NCBI GenBank assembly: GCA_038116915.1
Contig: JAYOEU010000001.1
Coordinates: 62,001-126,000 of the forward strand
Length of the DNA: 64,000 nt
Direction: 5' to 3'
Source: JADHLJ01 sp038116915
Lineage (GTDB): Bacteria; Pseudomonadota; Alphaproteobacteria; Thalassobaculales; Thalassobaculaceae
Within the stretch, counting starts at the first letter, position 1. The number at the start of each line of letters is the position of its first letter. The position numbers were made by a program, and so were the translations under genes. Below, piece by piece: positions 33,023 to 42,043 of this stretch. The notes under the pieces were generated by a model that was given only the letters and a program-made list of their open reading frames with translations, searched no databases and had not been told where the DNA came from.

Positions 33023-34261
33023 TCAGACGGTCCGCCCCTCGACCTCGGTCCGGCCCAGCAGCCGGGATTTCAGTCCGGCGGCGGCCAGGGCTTCGAGAAT
33101 CTCCATGACATGATCGGCATTGCGGGTCTCGACCACCGCGTCGAGCTCGGCAAGGTTCACCGGCACGTCCTGGAACAGCCGGTGGTGATAAATCTCGATA
33201 ATGTTGCCGCCGCGCTCGCCGATCAGGCCGCTGATCCGTCCCAGCACACCCGGTTCGTCGTTGATTTCCTCGCGAATTCGCACCAGCCGCCCGTCCCGCA
33301 CCAGTCCGCGCATCAGCACCGAGGCGAAGACCCGAGAGTCGATATTGCCGCCGCAGATGATCGTCGCCACCGTGGCTCCGGCGAGTCGCGGCGCCAGTGT
33401 CTCGAGCGCCGCCACGCCGGCCGCGCCGGCTCCCTCGACCACCAGCTTCTGCTCCTCGGCCAGACGATGGACCGCGCCTTCCAACTGGGCTTCCTCGACG
33501 AGGACGATATCCTCGACGAGGTCTTCGATGATCCGGCGGGTCATCTCTCCGGGTGTCTTGACCGCGATGCCCTCGGCGATGGTCTCGCCGCCGGAGGTGG
33601 GGGGTGTACCGTTGATCGCATCGCTCATCGAGGGATAGAGCGCCGCCTCGACCCCGTATAGCCGTACGTCCGGCTTCAGCGCCTTCACCGCGAGCGCGAT
33701 CCCGGCCATCAGACCGCCGCCGCCGATCGGCACGACGACCGCATCGAGATCCGCGATATCCTCCAGCAACTCCAGCCCGATCGTCCCCTGGCCAGAGATG
33801 ATGGCGGGGTCGTCGTAGGGATGGACCAGGACGTATCCGTGCTCGGCGATCAGACCGCGCGCATGTTCGGCGCAATCCGCGATGTTGCGGCCGTGCAGTA
33901 CGACCCTGGCGCCATGCCGCCGCGTGCGCTCGACCTTGGTGAACGGCGTCTGCGCCGGCATGACGATGGTCGCCGGTATGCCGAGCCGGCTGGCATGATA
34001 GGCCACCCCCTGGGCGTGGTTGCCGGCGGACATGGCGATAACGCCACGCGCACGTTCCTCGGAGGTGAGACCGGACAGCTTCACCGCGGCGCCGCGGTCC
34101 TTGAATGAGCCTGTGACCTGTTGGTTCTCGAGCTTCAGATAGGTCTTGAACCCGTGCCGCTGATCGAGCCAGGCGGCATTTGAAACCGGGGTCCGAACCG
34201 CGCTGTCCTTCAGAATCCGGGCCGCGGCCTTGATGTCGTCTAGGGTCGGAATGGAAGCCAT
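33023..34261 (-). CDS. ilvA: Threonine ammonia-lyase
   Basis: A 412-residue fold-type II PLP enzyme: the Schiff-base lysine in NQQVTGSFKDRGA (near residue 55), SAGNHAQGVAYHA, the phosphate-binding PIGGGGLMAGIAL loop, and a C-terminal ACT domain (about 330-410; EEINDEPGVLGRISGLI). The length with a single ACT fits the catabolic/TdcB-with-ACT class (threonine ammonia-lyase, also serine deaminase) as well as short IlvA. It converts threonine to 2-oxobutanoate. ATG 34261 was chosen; the frame extends to 34360. Confidence 0.9.
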   Translation of the reverse strand: MASIPTLDDIKAAARILKDSAVRTPVSNAAWLDQRHGFKTYLKLENQQVTGSFKDRGAAVKLSGLTSEERARGVIAMSAGNHAQGVAYHASRLGIPATIVMPAQTPFTKVERTRRHGARVVLHGRNIADCAEHARGLIAEHGYVLVHPYDDPAIISGQGTIGLELLEDIADLDAVVVPIGGGGLMAGIALAVKALKPDVRLYGVEAALYPSMSDAINGTPPTSGGETIAEGIAVKTPGEMTRRIIEDLVEDIVLVEEAQLEGAVHRLAEEQKLVVEGAGAAGVAALETLAPRLAGATVATIICGGNIDSRVFASVLMRGLVRDGRLVRIREEINDEPGVLGRISGLIGERGGNIIEIYHHRLFQDVPVNLAELDAVVETRNADHVMEILEALAAAGLKSRLLGRTEVEGRTV

Positions 34262-34414
34262 GTCGAAGCCGCTTTCCCTGGTGGAGACTGAATCATGGGC
34301 ATGCTCGAACGATAGTGTGAGCCCGGCATCTCGCGAAAGGGTAGCGGTTTGATCCGTCACGAAGTGATTTTTAACGTTTCTTTCAAGGATCGTCCGTTAT
34401 AGATCAGCGGCCTG

Positions 34415-34488
34415 GGCCGATTTTTCTTGAGGATCGGCCATTCGATGTTTAGGTTTCGGCGATGTGAAACGCTTCTGAGAGAGAAGCG
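34415..34488 (+). other. Pair of hairpins in the ilvA / outer-membrane protein gap
   Basis: GGCCGAT (34415-34421) pairs with ATCGGCC (34433-34439), and CGCTTCT (34470-34476) pairs with AGAAGCG (34482-34488). A smaller CGGC/GCCG stem ending just before ATTTTTCTT near 34421 looks like an intrinsic terminator on the plus strand. This would be an early terminator in the leader of the outer-membrane gene. The 290-base gap holds no ORF of note. Confidence 0.35.
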
Positions 34489-34551
34489 GGTGGGGCGGGA
34501 GACATTGCCTGGGCGGTGCGTTGTGGTCGACCATGGCGGAGGTCTGAGAGG

Positions 34552-35163
34552 ATGAAGCGCAAGCCCCGTTTTCCGATAATCGCCTTTGCGGTCGTCGCCG
34601 CCGTTTCGATCCTTGACGTGCCTGCACTCGCGCAGGAGGCAGACAGCAAGGAAGCGACTTGGTATTTCATTGGTGACAGCAATTCCCAATGGTCCCGGAC
34701 CGACCGGGAGCCTTTCCGGTCGCTCGGTGAGCAGGAAGCGACCGTATCACGGCACGAATTCTTACTGACCCTGAGCGATGATGCGAATCCGGAGCGGCTG
34801 CGCTTTACGGCGGGACAATCGCTGGACCTGACGGGCCGGAACGAGACCTATACCTTTCTGGTGAACCGCTCGTTCGACTGGTCCAATGCGTCGCCCATTA
34901 CCCCGCATTTCATGGCGGGCGTGGGCATGACCTATACCGATGATCAGGGAGCCGCGAACTTGACCGGCGGCGATACGGGCGAGGCGACCTGGCGCCCGGC
35001 CCTGCAATTCGGATTCGGCGCATCCTACGCGATCTCGACCAGTCTGGCGCTTGTCGCACAGTACCGCGCCCTGATGGTCGGAACTGATTCTCTGAACCTC
35101 GATGGGGATACCGACCGCGGTTTCACGCAGAATTTCTTGATCGGCGCGCGGTTGAATTTCTGA
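34552..35163 (+). CDS. Outer-membrane beta-barrel protein
   Basis: A 203-residue protein with a signal peptide (MKRKPRFPIIAFAVVAAVSI...ALAQ, cleavage after about residue 28) and alternating strands with aromatic ends (TYTFLVNRSFDW, ITPHFMAGVGMTYT, ALQFGFGASYAIS, SLALVAQYRALMVG). It ends with NFLIGARLNF, a C-terminal Phe typical of BAM-inserted barrels. It is probably an eight-stranded OmpW/OmpA-barrel-like protein; the function is unknown. ATG 34552 follows GGAGG. Confidence 0.7.
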   Translation: MKRKPRFPIIAFAVVAAVSILDVPALAQEADSKEATWYFIGDSNSQWSRTDREPFRSLGEQEATVSRHEFLLTLSDDANPERLRFTAGQSLDLTGRNETYTFLVNRSFDWSNASPITPHFMAGVGMTYTDDQGAANLTGGDTGEATWRPALQFGFGASYAISTSLALVAQYRALMVGTDSLNLDGDTDRGFTQNFLIGARLNF

Positions 35164-35178
35164 TCGGCGGCCGGGGCT

Positions 35179-36228
35179 TCAGTCGACTTTCGCGACCTTT
35201 TCGCCGGGCTTGGCCTTGATGTTCGGGTATTGCGATCCGAACCAGAGCATATATTCGGTATAGGTCGTTGGCTCGTGCCGCGCCGGATTGGCCGGCGAAA
35301 CGCAGCTTGGAAAGCATTCCATCACCGCGTTGATGTCGCAGTCGAAGAAGAACGGCGCCGCATAGCGGTCCCGGCTCTCGCGATGGACCACCCGGTGGGG
35401 GGTCGAGAGAAAGCGGTGATTGCTCCAGCGCCGCATCATGTCGCCGGTATTCACCAGATAGCTGCCCGGGATCGCCGGCGGTTCCACCCATTCACCGCTG
35501 GCCAGCCGTATGGCGAGGCCGGGAACGTCGTTTTGCGGCAGCAGGGTCATGAAACTGGAATCCGTGTGCGGCGCGAGCGCGAACTGGTTCTCGGCAATCT
35601 GCTCTTCCGGAACCGGCGGATAGTGGGTGAGCCTTAGGGAATATTGCGGCTCCCGGAACAACTCGTCGAAAAAGCCGTCCGGCAGTTCGAGCGCCCTGGC
35701 ATAGATCGGCAGCAGACTCAGCGCTGCCGCCTCCACCGCCTTGCAATAGGCGACGAGGGCCTCGCGAAACCCGGGAAGCATCGGGGCGGCCGGCCATTGG
35801 TTGAGCCCCCGGTACCGGCGGCCGGCAGCCACGTCGGGATGGTCCGGAGCCAGGTCCCGCTTGACGAAATAGGCCGCGTTCAGGTTCGGCTGGGTGTTCT
35901 CGTGAATGCGCGAGGACCGCGACGTATAGCCCTTGTAGGGCATGTAGCCGATCTGGTGCTCGTTCACCTTGAGCGCCTGCTTGACGTCGCTCGGCAATGC
36001 GTGAAACCGGGCCGCCTGCTCGAAAACCGAGGCCATCACCTCGGCGGTCACGCCGTGATTGACGATGAAATAGAACCCGACATTCTCGCAGGCATGGCGC
36101 ATCTGGGCGGCCAACTGTTCCAGCGCGCCGGGCTCCCCGGCGCGGAGTGGTCCGAGGTCCAGAATGGGGATTTCGTCATCCGCCGCCGCCGCGCGGGCGC
36201 CGCGTGGATCGTCATATGCGAGAGCCAT
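35179..36228 (-). CDS. 2-oxoglutarate/Fe(II) oxygenase, isopenicillin-N-synthase family
   Basis: A 349-residue non-heme iron dioxygenase. The N-terminal DIOX_N domain has IPILDLGPLRAGEPG and GFYFIVNHGV. The C-terminal jelly roll has the facial triad: H-x-D in ALAPHTDSSFMTLL and the distal His in STPHRVVH, then the 2OG-binding Arg in RDRYAAPFFFD. It couples decarboxylation of 2-oxoglutarate to oxidation of an unknown small molecule. ATG 36228 is preferred since GGGGAG lies six bases upstream; the ATG at 36234 abuts that RBS. Confidence 0.88.
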   Translation of the reverse strand: MALAYDDPRGARAAAADDEIPILDLGPLRAGEPGALEQLAAQMRHACENVGFYFIVNHGVTAEVMASVFEQAARFHALPSDVKQALKVNEHQIGYMPYKGYTSRSSRIHENTQPNLNAAYFVKRDLAPDHPDVAAGRRYRGLNQWPAAPMLPGFREALVAYCKAVEAAALSLLPIYARALELPDGFFDELFREPQYSLRLTHYPPVPEEQIAENQFALAPHTDSSFMTLLPQNDVPGLAIRLASGEWVEPPAIPGSYLVNTGDMMRRWSNHRFLSTPHRVVHRESRDRYAAPFFFDCDINAVMECFPSCVSPANPARHEPTTYTEYMLWFGSQYPNIKAKPGEKVAKVD

Positions 36229-36434
36229 TCCCATCTCCCCATGATCGGGTGTTCGACGATGATCCCGCGCCGCCGCCGTGCTGACAAGCCCGATCCGCAC
36301 GCGCTTGAAAGGGACCTTCGCGTTGATTGCCCGGGCCGCGGTCCCGTTTCCCCGGTCGGCAGGTAGACAGAAACAACACCGAACTGTAGCTTGCCATTCA
36401 GCCAAACACGTTCCGTGCCAAGGAGATTCCGGGA

Positions 36435-37001
36435 ATGTTCGAGATCGACAAGTTCTGCGCCGATTGCCGTCTGGCCATGAAGGAAACCGACCAGGAGCGC
36501 GCCGTGCGTGAGGTTGTCGCCCGCGCGGTTGCCGATCCGGCGGCTCTGATGCGCGATATCGGCGAGCCCGACCGAGCCGGCGTTTTCACGCTCCACCGGT
36601 CCGACGATCTGACGGTGCTCAATCTGATCTGGGGCCCGGAGATGACCCTGCTGCCGCATGATCACCGCATGTGGGCGGTGATCGGCATCTATACCGGGCG
36701 CGAGGAGAACACATTCTACCGCCGGTCCGAGACGGACGGTCTGACCAAGCTCGGTCTCAAGATCATGGACGAGAAGGATTGCAGCTATCTCGGCGAGACC
36801 GCGATCCATCAGGTCCACAACCCGCTGACCAAGCTGACCGGCGGACTGCATGTCTACGGCGGCGACTTCTTCGGCACCCCGCGCAGCGAGTGGGATCCCG
36901 AGAGCTACCAGGAAATGCCCTACGACGTTGAAAAGAACGTCGGCCTGTTCGAGCTGTCGAACAAGCGGATGGAAGACCTTCGGCGCGGCGCCGCCGAATA
37001 G
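36435..37001 (+). CDS. Cysteine-dioxygenase-family cupin
   Basis: A 188-residue cupin resembling thiol dioxygenases (CDO, 3-mercaptopropionate dioxygenase). The iron ligands are visible: H-x-H in LLPHDHRMWAVIGIYTG (near residue 76) and the third His in GGLHVYGGDFF (near 142). The family oxidises a thiol such as cysteine to the sulfinic acid with O2. RBS AAGGAG precedes the ATG. It is followed 47 bases later by an M20 amidohydrolase on the same strand, suggesting an operon for breakdown of an acylated or amide-linked thiol. Substrate is inference only. Confidence 0.75.
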   Translation: MFEIDKFCADCRLAMKETDQERAVREVVARAVADPAALMRDIGEPDRAGVFTLHRSDDLTVLNLIWGPEMTLLPHDHRMWAVIGIYTGREENTFYRRSETDGLTKLGLKIMDEKDCSYLGETAIHQVHNPLTKLTGGLHVYGGDFFGTPRSEWDPESYQEMPYDVEKNVGLFELSNKRMEDLRRGAAE

Positions 37002-37048
37002 CCCCACGACCCGATCCGCCACGCCCGCGGACCAACCCGGAGACCGCA

Positions 37049-38221
37049 ATGCCGATCATCAACCGTATCGCGGATTTCGCGGAAGAACTGACGGAATGGC
37101 GCCGGCACATTCACCGCCATCCGGAACTGGGTTTCGAGGAGCATCAGACCGCCGCCTTCGTCGCGGCCCGCCTGGAGGCGATGGGGCTCAAGGTGCATAA
37201 GGGCCTCGCGGGAACAGGCGTCGTCGGGACGCTGACGGCGGGATCGGGTGAGGGGCCTTCGATCGGCCTGCGCGCCGACATGGACGCGCTGGCGATGGAG
37301 GAATACGGCGAGCACGATCACCGCTCGGCTAATCCCGGGCGGATGCATGCCTGCGGCCATGACGGCCACACCACGATGCTGCTCGGCGCCGCGAAATATC
37401 TTGCTGAAACCCGGAATTTCGACGGCACCGTGCATTTCATTTTTCAGCCCGCCGAAGAGGGGTTGGGCGGCGGCAAGAAGATGATTGAGGACGGGCTGTT
37501 TGAGCTTTTTCCCGTCGATGAGGTTTACGGCATGCACAACATGCCGGGGATCGAGATCGGCAGTTTCGCTGTTTCAGCGGGACCGATGATGGCGGCGCGG
37601 GACAATTTCGAAATCCGCGTCCAAGGCCGGGGCTCGCACGCGGCGATGCCGCATCAGGGCGTGGATCCGGTGATTGTCGGCTCGAACATCGTCATGGCGT
37701 TGCAGACCATCACCAGCCGGAACCTCAACCCGCAACAGGCCCTGGTGGTCAGCGTCACGCAGTTCCACGCCGGGACGACCGCGTTCAACATCATCCCGGA
37801 CGAGGTCACTCTGCGCGGCACCTGCCGGGTTTTCAGCCCTGACGTTCAGCGCACCCTTCCCGAACGCCTGACCCGGATCATCGAGGGGGTTGCCGCGACC
37901 TATGGCGCGACGGCGGAGCTGACCTATCATCACGGCTATCCGGCGACCATAAACGCCGAGGGTCCTTCGGCGTTCTGCACCGAAGTTGCGCGGGAAATCG
38001 CCGACGGGACGGGCAAGGTCGATCTCGCGCCGCTGCCGTCGATGGGGGCGGAGGATTTCTCCTACATGCTGGAAGAGAAGCCGGGCTGCTATATCTGGGC
38101 GGGCAATGGCGCTTCGGCCGGCCTGCACCATCCGGAATACGACTTCAACGACGAGCTGTTGACGATCGGGGCCAGTTACTGGTCGCGCCTGGTCGAGCGG
38201 CGTTTGCCCCGCGCGGCCTGA
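37049..38221 (+). CDS. M20-family amidohydrolase (hippurate hydrolase/IAA-amino acid hydrolase type)
   Basis: A 390-residue di-metal peptidase of the M20D group. Metal and catalytic motifs are IGLRADMDAL (D near 76), HACGHDGHTTMLL (C/H near 103-108), IFQPAEEGLGG (catalytic and metal Glu), YGMHNMPG (His) and a late GLHHPEYDFND (His). A dimerisation domain (residues 175-290) is inserted. It hydrolyses N-acyl amino acids or amides. GGAG lies seven bases before the ATG. It is likely co-transcribed with the CDO-like cupin upstream. Confidence 0.9.
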   Translation: MPIINRIADFAEELTEWRRHIHRHPELGFEEHQTAAFVAARLEAMGLKVHKGLAGTGVVGTLTAGSGEGPSIGLRADMDALAMEEYGEHDHRSANPGRMHACGHDGHTTMLLGAAKYLAETRNFDGTVHFIFQPAEEGLGGGKKMIEDGLFELFPVDEVYGMHNMPGIEIGSFAVSAGPMMAARDNFEIRVQGRGSHAAMPHQGVDPVIVGSNIVMALQTITSRNLNPQQALVVSVTQFHAGTTAFNIIPDEVTLRGTCRVFSPDVQRTLPERLTRIIEGVAATYGATAELTYHHGYPATINAEGPSAFCTEVAREIADGTGKVDLAPLPSMGAEDFSYMLEEKPGCYIWAGNGASAGLHHPEYDFNDELLTIGASYWSRLVERRLPRAA

Positions 38222-38558
38222 AGCAAAACCGGCTACTCCTTGATCTTATCGTCGGGCGTGGTCTGTGTCCTCGGCGGAGTGCGCGGGGCCGCCGTCACGA
38301 CGGGGGGCGGGTCGCCTTGGCGCCGGGATCATCCGACCGGCTCAACTCGCGGTCGATGGCGGTTTTGAAGCGCAGCATCATCATGTCTTTGTTGTCGCTC
38401 AAACCCAGGCCTCCATGGCAATCCAGACCGAATTCACCGAATCGAATATATCGTGAAACCGGCCGATTTTACACCGGCGGGCCGCTCGAAGCGGCGGTCG
38501 CCGCAGGCGAGGCGGTCGGGTCACTGGCACGAATCTGATTTTATTGCGATAAGGCGAT
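38222..38558. other. 337-bp gap holding a broken short ORF on the minus strand
   Basis: Between the amidohydrolase and the histidine kinase. On the plus strand nothing convincing is seen apart from the kinase leader. On the minus strand the frame at 38295-38402 (described separately) looks coding. Confidence 0.5.
38233..38402 (-). pseudogene. Small ORF with probable one-base frameshift in a C6 run
   Basis: On the minus strand TTG 38402 follows GGAGG by eight bases and opens a 35-codon frame (MSDNKDMMMLRFKTAIDREL...) ending at TGA 38295-38297. One extra C in the six-C run (G run at 38302-38307 on the plus strand) would continue it as VVTAAPRTPPRTQTTPDDKIKE to a TAG at 38233, giving about 57 residues. 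The first half is strongly protein-like (amphipathic helix). I do not recognise the family. It may be a small protein with a sequence error, or a decayed one. Confidence 0.4.
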
Positions 38559-40043
38559 ATGAAAATCTGGGCTCGCCGTTCGCTTCAGTCAAAGTTTCTG
38601 CTCCTCACCATTCCCTTGGTGTTGCTGGTTAATCTCGCGTTCTTCGCGGCCTTTGAGTTCATCGAGATCGGATCGCAACGCGCGGCCCTGAAGAAGAAGC
38701 AGGAAAGCATGACCGCGAGCCAGACCATCATTCTGGCCGGGCCCGTGGACGCGGGCGACACGGTACAGATTACGCTTACCCTGGCCGTGGCGCTGGCCGA
38801 CTCGGATTTCGTTGCCGCGGTCGTGCATGACACCCAGGGCCGTGAACTCGCGTCCTTCGGCCAACCCATCACCGATACCATGCCGGGACACCGGATCACG
38901 CAGGCGATCGCGCATGCGACAAGATCCGGCTTCAAGACCGTGGGCACCTTGACCACCGCAACCTCGGACGAGCGTCTGTGGGCGGGCTTCTACCGCCGGG
39001 CGACGGTGATGACCGGATTGCTGATACTGGTGTCGGCCGGCCTGATCCTCGGCGTCCATGTGGCGCTTCGCGCGACAGTCATCAGCCCGGTCCGCGACCT
39101 GATCACGGCAATCGAAAGCGCCGAGGCAGGCGGTGTCCGGCGGGAAGTCAATTGGAACAGCTTCGATGAGATCGGCCGGGTCATCGACGCCTATAACAGG
39201 CTCGAACGAAACCGCGAGAGATACGCGGCGGAACTCGGCGATACCCGCCGGGAGCTTGAAAACCGGGTTCGGGAACGCACGCTTGAGCTTCAGGTCGCCC
39301 ATGATCAGGCCAACGCGGCGAACCAGGCGAAGTCCCGCTTCCTCGCCAATGTCAGTCACGAACTGCGCACGCCCTTGAATGCGATTCTCGGCTTCGCCGA
39401 TCTGATCGCCAGCGAACAGTTCGGGCCGATCAATGATCAGAGATACCGCGAGTATTCCGAATTCATCAGCCGGAGCGGGCAGCACCTTTTAACCCTGATC
39501 AACGACATCCTGGACCTTTCCAAGGCGGAAGCCGGGCAACTTGAACTGCATGAGGAACTCATCGAGCTGGCAAGCGTGGTCGACGACACGATCAGGATGG
39601 TGCGCCAAAGGGCCGATGCCGAGCGTATCGAGCTCAGGGTCGACGACATGGCCGCGGCGCCGGTATTCCGCGCCGACCGGCGGATGATGGTGCAGATCCT
39701 GGTGAATCTCGCGTCCAACGCGGTCAAATTCACCCCGTCGGGAGGCCGGGTAACCTTCAGTTGGGCGCTGATCGAGGATGAGGTGCAGCTGTCGGTCTCG
39801 GATACCGGCATCGGCATCCAGCCGGAGGATCTGCCGATGCTTATGGAGCCGTTCACCCAAAGGGACGGAGATCTTGCCCGCGACTATGAGGGAACGGGTC
39901 TCGGCCTGCCGTTGACCAAGCATCTTGCGGAGCTGCACGGCGGGCGTCTGGCGATCGAACCCGTCGAAACCGGCGGCACCAAGGCGACGGTTGCCTTGCC
40001 GGGCAGCCGGATCGTCGATCTCGAGGCGGTTGCGTCGCTCTGA
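38559..40043 (+). CDS. Membrane histidine kinase (HAMP-HisKA-HATPase)
   Basis: A 494-residue sensor kinase. Membrane helix 1 (about 12-33) and helix 2 (about 148-170) flank a periplasmic sensor of about 110 residues; a HAMP domain follows (175-225; VISPVRDLITAIESAEAG), then a coiled coil. HisKA has FLANVSHELRTPLNAILGF (His near 270). HATPase has ASNAVKFTP (N), SDTGIGIQPEDL (G1) and GTGLGLPLTKHLAELHGG (G2). No response regulator lies next to it. The kinase core closely resembles that of the split PAS kinase at 9.2-10.8 kb. The ligand is unknown. Confidence 0.92.
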   Translation: MKIWARRSLQSKFLLLTIPLVLLVNLAFFAAFEFIEIGSQRAALKKKQESMTASQTIILAGPVDAGDTVQITLTLAVALADSDFVAAVVHDTQGRELASFGQPITDTMPGHRITQAIAHATRSGFKTVGTLTTATSDERLWAGFYRRATVMTGLLILVSAGLILGVHVALRATVISPVRDLITAIESAEAGGVRREVNWNSFDEIGRVIDAYNRLERNRERYAAELGDTRRELENRVRERTLELQVAHDQANAANQAKSRFLANVSHELRTPLNAILGFADLIASEQFGPINDQRYREYSEFISRSGQHLLTLINDILDLSKAEAGQLELHEELIELASVVDDTIRMVRQRADAERIELRVDDMAAAPVFRADRRMMVQILVNLASNAVKFTPSGGRVTFSWALIEDEVQLSVSDTGIGIQPEDLPMLMEPFTQRDGDLARDYEGTGLGLPLTKHLAELHGGRLAIEPVETGGTKATVALPGSRIVDLEAVASL

Positions 40044-40099
40044 TGGCGCCGAAGCCCGCGCTGCTCAAGGAATAGAAGCCGGATTGATCCGAGAGGGCG

Positions 40100-41131
40100 C
40101 TAATCCGCCGCGGCCATTCCATCGAGCGCGCGGACCAGCCCTTCGGCCCGGGCGCGCTTTTGCGGGTTCGCATCGCGCTGAATGATCCGCAGCAGCGCGT
40201 CCCGCGCCTGACGGTCGCCCCGCTCGGCCATTGCGAAGGCCATCTCGTCGCGACGTTCGTAGTGACTGGTGTCGAATGCAACCACATCGGGATCGCGGGC
40301 CCGCCAGTAGTATTGCTGATCCGTCGAACTCCAGCCTTCGTAGACTTCCTCCCAGGTTCCGCAGCCGGAGTAGGGGCGCATATTGGTCTCGGCGATCGGC
40401 TGGCTGGCGGGCTGGTAGCGGGCGTCGAAGGACTGCCGCAGCTCTCTGGTGCGATTGGGCAGGGCCCGGTGCACCGTGGTGTCGGCGAAGACCAGCGCGT
40501 CGCCGGCCCTGAAGGCGCCGGTGACCCACTCGCCGGGAATCTCGACACAGATATCCATGCCGCCGGCGCCGCTGCCGACCTTGGTTTCCAGGATGCCCGC
40601 CTTGTGCGAGCCCGCCGCCACGGCAAGCGCGCCCTTCTCGCGAGGGCAGTCGCCGATCGGCATCCACAAGGCGAAATTCGTGGCGCCGCCGATATGCACC
40701 TTGTCCTGATGAATTCCGGTGGTGAAGTCGAAGCTCCCCTGCCTCGGGAAGATGTTGCGCTGGACGAACATGGGATGAACCAACGCGGGCTCCGCGAAAA
40801 TCCGCTCGAAAAAAGCCAATATGTCGGGATGGGTGCGTAGCCGGTGCAAGGACTCGTCCCGCCAAATGTCAATGAAAACCCGCATGTAGGTGTCTTCGGG
40901 ATCTTTGCAGGCCGCCGCCGGGTCGGCGATCCCGGCCTCGAGCGGATGCGCCGTGTCGAGCCAGCCGCCGCCGGCGGCTTTCTCAAGCAGACGGCGGCGG
41001 GTTTGCAATACTGTTTCCGCCGGCAGCAGGCCGCGTACGAAGAGATAGCCGTCATCCTCTAGCCGCCGGCGCAGCGCCGCGCCGTCGTGCATGATGTCCG
41101 TTGAATCCTCAAAATCAGGCAAATCCAGCAT
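40100..41131 (-). CDS. Phytanoyl-CoA dioxygenase (PhyH)-family protein (first of three)
   Basis: A 343-residue PhyH-type Fe(II)/2OG dioxygenase. The iron triad is H-x-D in TTGIHQDKVHIGG (near 167) and the distal His in ADTTVHRALPNRT (near 242), with Arg close after for 2OG. The N-terminal LEDDGYLFVRGLLP is typical of the family opening. An acidic/aromatic C-terminal extension (280-343) is longer than usual. PhyH relatives hydroxylate acyl-CoAs, amino acids (such as EctD) or secondary metabolites; the substrate is unknown. It is divergent from the TauE-type permease. Confidence 0.85.
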   Translation of the reverse strand: MLDLPDFEDSTDIMHDGAALRRRLEDDGYLFVRGLLPAETVLQTRRRLLEKAAGGGWLDTAHPLEAGIADPAAACKDPEDTYMRVFIDIWRDESLHRLRTHPDILAFFERIFAEPALVHPMFVQRNIFPRQGSFDFTTGIHQDKVHIGGATNFALWMPIGDCPREKGALAVAAGSHKAGILETKVGSGAGGMDICVEIPGEWVTGAFRAGDALVFADTTVHRALPNRTRELRQSFDARYQPASQPIAETNMRPYSGCGTWEEVYEGWSSTDQQYYWRARDPDVVAFDTSHYERRDEMAFAMAERGDRQARDALLRIIQRDANPQKRARAEGLVRALDGMAAAD

Positions 41132-41302
41132 CTCTCGCCCACCCCCGGCCTTCGTCGGCATCAGACTGGCGAGGCGCGGTTTTCCCGTCAAGCCGTCATG
41201 CCGGGAAACGCCGCGCCACCAGACCGGGCGAGCCGCCTCGGCTGGTTGCATCAACCCGCGTGCTGTGCGCTACTCGCCGTTCTCGCAACCCGGGTGCTCG
41301 CG

Positions 41303-42022
41303 ATGACATGGGTTCTGGTTCTTTCCATCGGACTTTGCGCCGGGACCCTTGCCGGCGTCATCGGCTTTGGCGGCACCACCATTCTGCTGCCCATCCTGAC
41401 CCTGACCTTTGGTCCCGAGAACGCCGTGCCGATCATGGCGGTCGCCTCGATCGTGGGAAACCTGTCGCGCGTCACCGCCTGGTGGCGGGAGATCGACTGG
41501 CGTGCCGTCGCGGCGTTCTCCTGCATGGCCATTCCCGCCGCCTGGCTCGGCGCGCGGACCATGGTGGCGCTTGATCCAAGGACCCTGGAGCTGTGTCTCG
41601 GGATCTTCTTCATCCTCATGATCCCGTTGCGCCGCTGGTTCATGGCGAAGGAATTCAAGATCTCGATTGCGATGCTGGCGGTGGTTGGCGGAGGCATCGG
41701 CTACCTCACCGGCATCGTGTCGAATACCGGGCCGATCAACACGCCCTTCTTCCTCGCCTATGGCCTGGCGAAAGGCGCCTTCGTCGGCACCGAGGCGATG
41801 AGTTCGCTGGCGATGTTCTCCTCGAAGGTCGCGGCGTTCCGCTATTTCGGCGCAATGCCGGGCGAGATCATCATCAAGGGCCTCATCGTCGGCTCGTCCC
41901 TGATGGCGGGAACCTATATCGCCAAGCGGCTGATGCGGCGGATCAACGAGGCATCCTTCAGAGGCCTGATGGACATTCTCCTGGCGGTTGCCGGCATCGC
42001 CATGATCGCGGGCGCGATCTGA
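41303..42022 (+). CDS. TauE/SafE-family sulfite/organosulfur exporter
   Basis: A 239-residue inner-membrane permease with about seven to eight helices and the two internal repeats of the family. The first opens GTLAGVIGFGGTTILLPILTL (G-x-x-G-F-G-G), the second GGGIGYLTGIVSNTGPINTP. Members export sulfite, sulfoacetate or related organic anions. ATG 41303 is chosen over the longer frame because it begins directly at the first helix. It is flanked on both sides by PhyH dioxygenases pointing away or toward it, which hints at metabolism of a sulfur-containing or acidic compound; this is inference. Confidence 0.82.
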   Translation: MTWVLVLSIGLCAGTLAGVIGFGGTTILLPILTLTFGPENAVPIMAVASIVGNLSRVTAWWREIDWRAVAAFSCMAIPAAWLGARTMVALDPRTLELCLGIFFILMIPLRRWFMAKEFKISIAMLAVVGGGIGYLTGIVSNTGPINTPFFLAYGLAKGAFVGTEAMSSLAMFSSKVAAFRYFGAMPGEIIIKGLIVGSSLMAGTYIAKRLMRRINEASFRGLMDILLAVAGIAMIAGAI

Positions 42023-42043
42023 GGTACCCGTGCCGGCGCCAAA

